A stretch of 10,532 nt of DNA from Bacillota bacterium (GTDB taxonomy: Bacteria; Bacillota_I; Bacilli_A; Acholeplasmatales; Acholeplasmataceae): the NCBI GenBank assembly GCA_006226985.1, contig SBGC01000113.1:1-10532 (forward strand). Reading direction: 5' to 3'. The notes under the pieces were generated by a model that worked only from the letters and a program-made list of their open reading frames with translations, had not been told where the DNA came from and did no database searches. This document shows positions 1 to 6,009 of the stretch, piece after piece. Position numbers and translations under genes: made by a program. How positions within the stretch are numbered: position 1 is the first letter of the stretch; each line of letters starts with the position of its first letter.

Positions 1-166
1 ATAGAATTGCTAAATAATCAAAACTAAGTAATCCAAGTGATATGATTGAGAAAATTATTTTCATCTCGATGGGTCCAGCATATGATGGGTGTGTATAGGA
101 AAGTACGTTAAAAATAATATACAAGATAATTCCAAGTGATAAATAACAATATTTTAGGATTGCCAT
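1..166 (-). CDS. Partial membrane protein of unknown family (N-terminal 55 residues)
   Basis: An open frame runs from an ATG at 166 to the left edge without a stop and gives 55 residues. The first stretch after the start (about residues 5-24) is hydrophobic and looks like a membrane segment. A short polar link with prolines and a glutamate follows, and a second hydrophobic stretch begins near residue 37, so a multi-pass membrane protein is likely. Its start lies inside the last codons of the Sel1-repeat gene (13-base overlap, different frame), which suggests co-transcription and translational coupling. I see no strong Shine-Dalgarno sequence, only an A-rich stretch. Upstream in the same frame there is a TGA at 185-187 and no alternative start in between. 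I do not recognise the family, and the rest of the gene lies outside the window. Confidence 0.6.
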   Translation of the reverse strand, partial: MAILKYCYLSLGIILYIIFNVLSYTHPSYAGPIEMKIIFSIISLGLLSFDYLAIL

Positions 167-1416
167 GAGCTTTTTTGCAGTTTTTCATAGTTGTTAATCG
201 AGTACATCAGTTTAACTGCAGCCTCCAATCCTTGTTTCGCGGCTTTTTCCCATAATGACTTTGCTTTTTCTTCATCTTTAGGCACAATAGCTCCTTCAAA
301 ATAGATCATACCTAGATTGTATTGTGCAATAGCTAAACCTGCATCTGAAGCTTTCTCATACCAGAAAAATGCTTTCTTTGCATCAACATCGACACCATCA
401 CCTTTATGATACATCACAGCTAAATTGTATTGTGCATTGGGGTGATTCAAATTGGCTGCTTGTTCTAAAAGTTTTGCAATCGTTGGATAATCTTTTTCTG
501 GTAGTTTGATTAAAATCATCGCGAGATGATATAATGCATTTTTATCTTTTTTGATCGCTGCTTTTTCATACCAATAAATCGCTTGTTCGATGTTTTGTTC
601 AACACCTTTACCATTTTGATAATATAAGCCTACATAATATTCTGCTTGTGTGTGGTTTTGTTTTGCAGAAACCATAAACCATTCAAATGCCTTTAATGGG
701 TATTTGGGTTCATGTTCGTGGTAATAAAGACCTAATGTATATGCAGCTAATCCATAGTGTTGATTGGCTGCTTTTTCTAAGAAGAAAATCGCTTTACTAT
801 TATTTTCTTTTTCAAGATAATTTATACCTAGTGCATACTGTGCATACGGATGATCTTGGTTAGCTGCTCTTAAATAATAAGATTCTGCTTGTTCTTTTTG
901 AGACTCATCATGTGCTGTTGATTCATAAATCATACCTAACATATATTCAGAATCACTATAACCCAATTCTGCAGACTTTAAAAACCATTCTAATGCTTTA
1001 AGCATGAATCTAGCGACGGTAAAACCGTAATAATAGTAAGTTCCAAGTAGATGAATACTGACGGGATCTTTATGTTCTGCTTCAACAAGTAGCATGTCAT
1101 AACTTTGTTTAAAAAAATCTTTTGCGACATTTTGGTCGACTTCAACACCATTACCAGTGTAATATACTAAACCTAAGGCATAGGCACACTTTGCTGAACC
1201 TAACGATAATCCTTGATGATAATGATTGATAGCCTTATGATAATCAATCGTGACACCTTCACCAAAGCCATAGATGCGACCTAAAAAATAGTGTGCATCA
1301 GCAAAACCTAAATGAGCTGCTTGCGTAAAATGCTCGATAGCAAGTAACATATTCTTTTGTTTGACATTTAAGACATAGTGATTTAAACCTGCTTGATAAT
1401 GTGTTTTTGCGTTCAT
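154..1416 (-). CDS. Sel1-repeat (TPR-like) protein, about ten repeats
   Basis: The 420-residue protein is built almost entirely of degenerate 32-44 residue units of the Sel1-like (SLR) type: A-x-Y-x-LG-x-x-Y, often G-x-GV, then KA-x-x-WY-x-KAA. I count about ten units from residue ~39 to ~396, plus degenerate half-units at each end. Units 7, 9 and 10 are the most canonical; units 5, 6 and 8 have lost the G-x-GV loop. No signal peptide or membrane segment is visible, so it is probably cytoplasmic. SLR proteins form alpha-alpha superhelices that act as protein-interaction scaffolds, but the partner cannot be told from the sequence. The start at 1416 is supported by GGAG eight bases upstream (1425-1428). 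It follows the SGNH hydrolase gene after a 74-base gap holding a hairpin, and it overlaps the next, membrane-protein gene, its best candidate partner. Confidence 0.9.
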   Translation of the reverse strand: MNAKTHYQAGLNHYVLNVKQKNMLLAIEHFTQAAHLGFADAHYFLGRIYGFGEGVTIDYHKAINHYHQGLSLGSAKCAYALGLVYYTGNGVEVDQNVAKDFFKQSYDMLLVEAEHKDPVSIHLLGTYYYYGFTVARFMLKALEWFLKSAELGYSDSEYMLGMIYESTAHDESQKEQAESYYLRAANQDHPYAQYALGINYLEKENNSKAIFFLEKAANQHYGLAAYTLGLYYHEHEPKYPLKAFEWFMVSAKQNHTQAEYYVGLYYQNGKGVEQNIEQAIYWYEKAAIKKDKNALYHLAMILIKLPEKDYPTIAKLLEQAANLNHPNAQYNLAVMYHKGDGVDVDAKKAFFWYEKASDAGLAIAQYNLGMIYFEGAIVPKDEEKAKSLWEKAAKQGLEAAVKLMYSINNYEKLQKSSWQS

Positions 1417-1472
1417 ATGATCAACTCCAATTCTATCTTACCATAGTTTTATTTTTAACTAGGGAAAGATGA

Positions 1473-1492
1473 AAGCCGCATATTCGCGGCTT
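1473..1492 (-). terminator. Probable intrinsic terminator after the symporter-uvrB-SGNH operon
   Basis: A perfect 7-bp GC-rich stem (arms 1473-1479 and 1486-1492) with a six-base loop begins inside the stop codon of the SGNH hydrolase gene. On the minus strand the stem is followed by the imperfect U-rich tail TCATCTTT. This is weaker than the two other gene-end terminators here, so some read-through into the Sel1 gene is possible. On the plus strand the same hairpin is followed by ATAG and six T's, but no plus-strand gene needs it. Confidence 0.6.
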
Positions 1493-2105
1493 ATAGTTTT
1501 TTATAAATAAGTGATTGAAAAATCTCGTAACCTGAATCATTAAAATGGATACCATCTGTTGTATACTTTTCAGCTAATTTCTTATTTTTGTCGATTACCA
1601 AATCATGGATGTTGATGATAATATTTTTATCAAATTCTTGACTGATAAGTTCATTAATTTTATCAATATCTTGATTGGTTCTACCAAAGATAAATGCATG
1701 ATTTGATATCTTTAAATCTGGATTAACAGGTGTGATATTAAAGATGTAAACTTCAAGATTTTCGATGTGTTTATAGAGTTCTTGCATGATGTTTTTTATA
1801 GCGTATACAACCTCTTCAGGTGTATGTTTTAAGATGACTAAATCATTAGAACCAATGTTGATAAACACTTTCTTTGGTGTTGCCTTCACTATATATTTAA
1901 TGCGTTCATGAAGCCCTTTCGTGGTATCTCCTGAAATCCCTTGATTCATGATGGAAAGATTGGGAAAAAGTTTATTCACGTGCATAAATGCAATCAGTGA
2001 ATCTCCTGCTAAAACAATGTCATATTGTTTTTTCTCCATCTCAAAATGTTTGATACGACGCTTGTAACCCTCTTCAATAATCGATAGTAAATGTTTATCT
2101 ATCAT
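1491..2105 (-). CDS. SGNH/GDSL-fold esterase or acylhydrolase
   Basis: The 204-residue protein carries all four SGNH signature blocks in order: GDS with nucleophile Ser36 (residues 34-36), ISGDT with oxyanion Gly59 (57-61), GSND with Asn87 (85-88), and DGIH with Asp184 and His187 (184-187). The spacing resembles TesA-type and PAF-acetylhydrolase-like SGNH enzymes, which hydrolyse ester or thioester bonds in lipids, acyl groups or acetylated sugars. The substrate cannot be assigned. There is no signal peptide or lipobox, so it probably acts in the cytoplasm. Its ATG overlaps the uvrB stop as ATGA, and AAAGG ten bases upstream, inside uvrB, can serve as the ribosome-binding site. It is therefore the last gene of a translationally coupled operon. 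The association with uvrB looks organisational rather than functional. Confidence 0.88.
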   Translation of the reverse strand: MIDKHLLSIIEEGYKRRIKHFEMEKKQYDIVLAGDSLIAFMHVNKLFPNLSIMNQGISGDTTKGLHERIKYIVKATPKKVFINIGSNDLVILKHTPEEVVYAIKNIMQELYKHIENLEVYIFNITPVNPDLKISNHAFIFGRTNQDIDKINELISQEFDKNIIINIHDLVIDKNKKLAEKYTTDGIHFNDSGYEIFQSLIYKKL

Positions 2106-4060
2106 GATGCATCTGCCTTTAATTCAAAGATATAATCTCTAAGCTCTGCAGCTTTCTCAAAGTCAAGATTTTTAGCAGCTTCTTTCATTTGAGATTCAAG
2201 TTCTTTAATGAGTTTATCTCTTTCTTTTAAAGTCATCTTCGTATAATCTTTTTCTTCAACAATTAAATCTTCTTTGATCGATATCTTATCTCTAATATCT
2301 TTAACAACCGTGATAGGTACAACATCATTTTCAATGTTAAACGTCTCTTGAAGATGTCTTCTGCGATTCGTTTCTTTAATCGCATAGTCCATCGCATCAG
2401 ATATTTTATCCGCATACATGATGACTTTACCATGTTGGTTTCTCGCAGCTCGTCCAATCGTTTGAATTAAACTTCTTTCAGATCTTAAGAATCCTTGTTT
2501 ATCAGCATCTAAGATAGCAACCAAAGATACTTCGGGTAAATCAAGACCTTCTCTAAGTAAGTTGATACCAATTAAGACATCATGTTTACCAAGTCTTAAA
2601 TCTCTTAAGATTGTGATACGTTCTAGTGATTTTATTTCACTATGTAAATACGCAACCTTTAACCCTAATTGTTTAAAATAAGCAGTTAGATCTTCACTCA
2701 TACGAATGGTTAAGGTTGTTACTAAAACACGTTCTCCTGCTTGAATGCGCTTTTTAATTTCAAAGTATAAATCATCCATTTGACCTTTTGTGGGTCTTAC
2801 TTCTATTTCTGGGTCAAGAAGATATGTCGGACGTATAATTTGTTCTACAATCGGTAGATTCTTTTCAAGTTCATATGCGCCAGGCGTTGCAGATAGATAA
2901 ATCACGTTCTTGATCTTTTGTTCAAACTCTTGAAATTGAAGTGGTCGATTATCAAGTGCTGATGGTAATCTAAAACCGTAATTGACTAATGTCGTTTTTC
3001 TCGAACGGTCACCTGCATACATCCCTCTAACTTGAGGAACTGTCACGTGGGACTCATCAATAATCATTAAAAAGTCATCACCAAAAAAATCGATGAGTGT
3101 TGATGGTGTTTCGCCTTCTTCACGAAGTGCTAAATGTCTGGAATAGTTTTCTATACCACTACAAATACCAATTTCTTCAAGCATTTCCATATCGTATTTT
3201 GTGCGTTGCTCAATACGCTGTGCTTCTAAAAGTAAATTATTTCCTTTGAAATAAGCGATTTGTTCTTGTAGTTCATTATGAATTCTTCTTAGTGATTCTT
3301 TTAACTTATCTTTATTGGTCATAAAGTGAGATGCAGGAAAAATGGATACGTAATTTACAGCTTCAATGGCTTGACCCGTTAAAACATCAAATTTCTTGAT
3401 TTCATCAACTTCATCACCAAAAAATGAAATTCGGATACCTTGTGCTCTCTCATATGCAGGGATGATCTCAACTGAATCACCTCTAACCCTAAAGGTTCCA
3501 CGATGAAAATCAATATCATTACGTTCATAGGTTTGTTCAACAAGCTTATTAATCAGTTTATCTCTACCGTAATTATCACCTACACGTATCGCAATCATCG
3601 AATTTTTATAGTCTTCAGGATCACCAATACCATAGATACACGATACAGATGCTACAACGATAACATCATCGTAGTCAAGTAATGCAGAGGTTGCACTATG
3701 TCTTAATTCATCGATTTCATCATTAATCGATGAATCTTTTTCGATGTATGTATCTGTTGAAACAACATACGCTTCTGGTTGATAATAATCATAATAAGAG
3801 ATGAAGTATTCGACACGATTATGGGGAAAAAAGGCCTTTAACTCGCCGTATAATTGACCTGCTAAGGTTTTATTAGGAGCGAGAATCAAGGTCTTCTTTT
3901 GAATGTGAGAAATAATATTTGCAATCGTAAACGTCTTGCCTGTACCGGTTGCACCTAAAAGGACTTGTTCTTTAGTACCTGATAAAATATTATTCTTTAA
4001 TGTTTCAATTGCTTTAATCTGGTCACCTTTTGGTGTAAAAGGTGCTTTTAAATCAAACAT
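2102..4060 (-). CDS. uvrB: UvrABC system protein B, excision nuclease damage-recognition helicase
   Basis: This 652-residue protein is full length for UvrB, the ATP-dependent subunit that takes damaged DNA from UvrA, verifies the lesion and recruits UvrC. Visible motifs are Walker A GATGTGKT (36-43), the tyrosine-rich beta-hairpin [10 protein letters not shown] (89-98) inserted between DNA strands, helicase motif II DESH (335-338), motif III SATP (390-393), motif [10 protein letters not shown] (533-540), and a C-terminal UVR coiled coil (about 615-648) that contacts UvrC. The start at 4060 has an AAGGAG seven bases upstream (4068-4073) that overlaps the stop codon of the preceding symporter gene. 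The usual partner uvrA is not next to it: the following gene is the SGNH hydrolase, which overlaps by four bases. The CDS ends TGA followed directly by an in-frame TAG. Confidence 0.98.
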   Translation of the reverse strand: MFDLKAPFTPKGDQIKAIETLKNNILSGTKEQVLLGATGTGKTFTIANIISHIQKKTLILAPNKTLAGQLYGELKAFFPHNRVEYFISYYDYYQPEAYVVSTDTYIEKDSSINDEIDELRHSATSALLDYDDVIVVASVSCIYGIGDPEDYKNSMIAIRVGDNYGRDKLINKLVEQTYERNDIDFHRGTFRVRGDSVEIIPAYERAQGIRISFFGDEVDEIKKFDVLTGQAIEAVNYVSIFPASHFMTNKDKLKESLRRIHNELQEQIAYFKGNNLLLEAQRIEQRTKYDMEMLEEIGICSGIENYSRHLALREEGETPSTLIDFFGDDFLMIIDESHVTVPQVRGMYAGDRSRKTTLVNYGFRLPSALDNRPLQFQEFEQKIKNVIYLSATPGAYELEKNLPIVEQIIRPTYLLDPEIEVRPTKGQMDDLYFEIKKRIQAGERVLVTTLTIRMSEDLTAYFKQLGLKVAYLHSEIKSLERITILRDLRLGKHDVLIGINLLREGLDLPEVSLVAILDADKQGFLRSERSLIQTIGRAARNQHGKVIMYADKISDAMDYAIKETNRRRHLQETFNIENDVVPITVVKDIRDKISIKEDLIVEEKDYTKMTLKERDKLIKELESQMKEAAKNLDFEKAAELRDYIFELKADAS

Positions 4061-4067
4061 AATATAA

Positions 4068-4074
4068 CTCCTTA
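4068..4074 (-). promoter_or_regulatory. uvrB Shine-Dalgarno overlapping the upstream stop codon
   Basis: The minus strand reads TAAGGAG. The symporter stop TAA (4072-4074) shares its last two bases with the AAGGAG ribosome-binding site of uvrB, and the uvrB ATG lies seven bases further on. Terminating ribosomes would be in position to restart on uvrB, so expression of the two genes is probably coupled. Confidence 0.75.
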
Positions 4075-5760
4075 CGTGTCCTTATCTACCTCATGAGGTT
4101 TAGGAACAATAATAGAGAGTGGAACATAAAGTGGTTCTATGACACTTCCTGCAATATTCATTAAGTGGTCGCCAATACGTTCAAGATTTGCTAATATGTC
4201 TGGATAATTGGCTGCCATGACAAACGTAATTTGTCCTTTTTTAAGTCTCTCAATATATTTATAGCGTGCTTTTTCTTCAATTTCATCAATTTTATCTTCT
4301 TCAACAACAACTTTGTGTGCAAGTTCGACGTCTTGGTTTAAGAATGCGTTAAGTGTATCATCGATCATGATGGTAAGTGCGTCAAACATTTCATGAAGAT
4401 CTTGTGTTCCCTCTTCAGATAATGCTAAACCTTCTTTGTATCTCATATCAAAGAATTCCATGATGTTCATTAAATGATCACCAATACGCTCAAAATCTTT
4501 AATGGTGTCTAAATCTCTCGATAATTTTTTAGAACCATCAAGATCAAGACCAGCTCTCGAAATCTTAATTAAATAATCGTGGAGCTTAATATCATAAGTA
4601 TCAATCATCATTTCATATTGATTGCTTTCTTCTAAGAGTTTAGGATTATCCTTAAAACTATATTCTTTTGCGATCGCAAAATAATCTTTAACAAGATTTC
4701 CCATATAGGATATGGCTTTTTTAGCAAACTCTAACGCGAGTTCTGGAGATTCTTGAATTAATTTATCATCAAACATCTGTTCAGGTATTTGTGTATTCAC
4801 CTTATCTTTAATAACTTTCTTTGAGAACCAAATCATCTTGTTTATAAAGAAATAGAGAAGAATTGTCATCGAAGCATTTTGGAATAGATGGGCAAATGCG
4901 ATGGTTAACATCGAATATTGTTCTAAGAAACGTGATTCAAAGGATGCAACGACATTTGTATAAGGAACAAGTATGATAAGGAAAACAACAGCCATGATGA
5001 GGTTGAACGTTGTATGAACAACTGCAGCTCTCTTTGATTCGATATTACCACCAATTGAAGCTAACATTGCAGTAATGGTTGTCCCAATATTTGCACCTAA
5101 TAAAAGTGGAATAGCACCAGCGAGTGAGATTGATGAAACACCTTGAGCATTTAAGTGATAAAGCTTTTCTAAAACCCCAATTGCAGCGGATGATGATTGA
5201 ACAAGTGCTGTAAATAGTGATCCAAAAATGGTACCTAAAAACCAGTTATTGGCGAACGTCTTAAACATATCGGTTGCCATTTCTGTTGCTGCAATCGGCT
5301 TTAAGCCATCCCCCATAAAGTTTAAGCCAACAAAGAGTAAACCTAATCCTAATAAAACTCCACCAATGTGTTTCATTCTTCTTTTACCAATAAAGTGAAG
5401 AAGGAAACCCAAAAATACAATATATAATCCCCAATCTGCGATTGGTAGACCTATGATAAACGCCGTAACGGTAGTTCCAATGTTTGCACCCATGATTATA
5501 CCCACACTTTGTGGTAAAGTCATAAGTCCTGCTCGTAATAATCCAATCATCAATGCGGTTGTTCCGGATGATGATTGAATAAGGATTGTCAGTAAAACAC
5601 CAACTAAAATTCCTTTAAGTGGTGTATTTGTGGTCTTTTCAATAATCAACTTTAATTTATTTCCTGCTGCTAGTTTTAGTGAATCGCTCATCATATTAAT
5701 CCCAAACAAGAAGAGCGCAAGTCCACCAAAAACAGACATCACAGATTCGCCTAGTGACAT
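4072..5760 (-). CDS. Na+/phosphate symporter family protein with PhoU-like C-terminal domain
   Basis: The 562-residue protein matches the bacterial NptA/YjbB type of Na+/Pi cotransporter (SLC34-like). The membrane half (about residues 1-312) has the two inverted repeats of this family: QSSS at 62-65 and again at 188-191, and GANIGTT at 91-97 and again at 222-228. Both signatures line the ion and phosphate path in the family. The soluble half (about 335-545) is PhoU-like, with two copies of ERIGDH (424-429 and 527-532), the acidic motif that binds metal clusters in PhoU proteins. It likely imports phosphate, with the tail giving feedback control. The start at 5760 has GGAGG six bases upstream. 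It leads the operon with uvrB and the SGNH hydrolase and is preceded by an unusually structured leader (5761-5916). Gene names differ between genomes, so no symbol is given. Confidence 0.92.
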   Translation of the reverse strand: MSLGESVMSVFGGLALFLFGINMMSDSLKLAAGNKLKLIIEKTTNTPLKGILVGVLLTILIQSSSGTTALMIGLLRAGLMTLPQSVGIIMGANIGTTVTAFIIGLPIADWGLYIVFLGFLLHFIGKRRMKHIGGVLLGLGLLFVGLNFMGDGLKPIAATEMATDMFKTFANNWFLGTIFGSLFTALVQSSSAAIGVLEKLYHLNAQGVSSISLAGAIPLLLGANIGTTITAMLASIGGNIESKRAAVVHTTFNLIMAVVFLIILVPYTNVVASFESRFLEQYSMLTIAFAHLFQNASMTILLYFFINKMIWFSKKVIKDKVNTQIPEQMFDDKLIQESPELALEFAKKAISYMGNLVKDYFAIAKEYSFKDNPKLLEESNQYEMMIDTYDIKLHDYLIKISRAGLDLDGSKKLSRDLDTIKDFERIGDHLMNIMEFFDMRYKEGLALSEEGTQDLHEMFDALTIMIDDTLNAFLNQDVELAHKVVVEEDKIDEIEEKARYKYIERLKKGQITFVMAANYPDILANLERIGDHLMNIAGSVIEPLYVPLSIIVPKPHEVDKDT

Positions 5761-5814
5761 AAATATCCTCCATGTTAAAAAATTTGATTTATTTGAACAA
5801 ACATTATTCCCATT

Positions 5815-5837
5815 AAAAAAGCATCACTTAGATGCTT
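5815..5837 (-). terminator. Terminator-like hairpin in the symporter operon leader (possible attenuator)
   Basis: On the minus strand a perfect 7-bp stem, AAGCATC (5831-5837) with GATGCTT (5819-5825), encloses the five-base loop TAAGT and ends in six T's (5815-5820). This is a good intrinsic terminator shape, yet it sits about 55 bases upstream of the symporter start and well after the ppdK terminator. It would therefore stop transcripts from the 5898-5916 promoter before they reach the gene. It may be an attenuator, or the 3' end of a separate small RNA of about 80 bases. I found no convincing alternative antiterminator pairing by eye. Confidence 0.6.
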
Positions 5838-5887
5838 ATCGTAGGTGCTGTGTCTGTAGAATTTAGATATTCATATGTGCATAGCAT
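5828..5887 (-). CDS. Possible 19-codon leader peptide ORF
   Basis: A short frame starts at ATG 5887 and encodes MLCTYEYLNSTDTAPTISI. Its TAA stop (5828-5830) lies in the loop of the terminator-like hairpin. AGGA (5896-5899) lies eight bases before the ATG and could be a ribosome-binding site. A ribosome finishing this ORF would cover the first stem arm, the geometry used in leader-peptide attenuation. Against it: there is no run of one regulatory amino acid (threonine occurs four times), an ORF this short occurs often by chance, and the start site predicted from the nearby -10 would fall in or next to the AGGA. This is a speculative call. Confidence 0.25.
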   Translation of the reverse strand: MLCTYEYLNSTDTAPTISI

Positions 5888-5897
5888 GATTACTTTC

Positions 5898-5916
5898 CTA
5901 TGTTATTTTAACATAG
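5898..5916 (-). promoter_or_regulatory. Candidate operon promoter overlapped by a perfect 19-bp palindrome
   Basis: CTATGTTATTTTAACATAG is a perfect palindrome with 8-bp arms and a three-base centre. On the minus strand it contains TGTTAAAAT, an extended -10 element (TG, one base, TAAAAT). The best 17-bp-spaced -35 match is poor, as is usual for extended -10 promoters. A dimeric repressor bound here would block RNA polymerase directly, so the site is a plausible operator and promoter for the symporter-uvrB-SGNH operon. It does not resemble the Gram-positive LexA (DinR) box or CIRCE. The regulator is unknown. Confidence 0.5.
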
Positions 5917-5936
5917 ATTGGACGTTTTGCGTAAAA

Positions 5937-5970
5937 TTCTTGAAAAGAAAACGTTTTTAATTTTCAAGAA
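5937..5970. repeat. AT-rich inverted repeat with 10-bp arms
   Basis: The arms TTCTTGAAAA (5937-5946) and TTTTCAAGAA (5961-5970) are perfect reverse complements separated by 14 bases, which themselves contain the palindrome AAAACGTTTT. On the minus strand the second arm is followed by TTTTACG. It begins in the T-run of the ppdK terminator, so it could be a second, weaker terminator in tandem. It also lies 20-50 bases upstream of the next promoter and could be a regulator binding site. Confidence 0.6.
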
Positions 5971-5998
5971 AAAAAGGTGCACCTTTTGGATGCACCTT
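5969..5998 (-). terminator. Intrinsic terminator of the pfkA-ppdK operon
   Basis: Starting 11 bases past the ppdK stop, the minus strand forms a perfect 8-bp stem, AAGGTGCA with TGCACCTT, around a nine-base loop. The descending arm runs straight into an uninterrupted T-tract (5969-5975). This is a classic factor-independent terminator. Confidence 0.9.
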
Positions 5999-6009
5999 CA
6001 TAACATATA

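Noticed and set aside
1435..1443. Candidate promoter TGGTAAGAT (extended -10 type) ahead of the Sel1-repeat gene
   Set aside because: The predicted start would fall at the Shine-Dalgarno itself, leaving almost no leader, and no -35 is visible. The gene may instead be reached by read-through. The site is too weak to list.
2263..2457. Minus-strand 64-codon frame inside uvrB
   Set aside because: It is out of frame within the conserved uvrB coding sequence, with a basic composition typical of a shifted frame.
5943..5962. Catabolite-responsive (cre) element around AAAACGTT between ppdK and the symporter operon
   Set aside because: At least two key positions of the cre consensus are missing, and the sequence is better explained as the centre of the larger inverted repeat.
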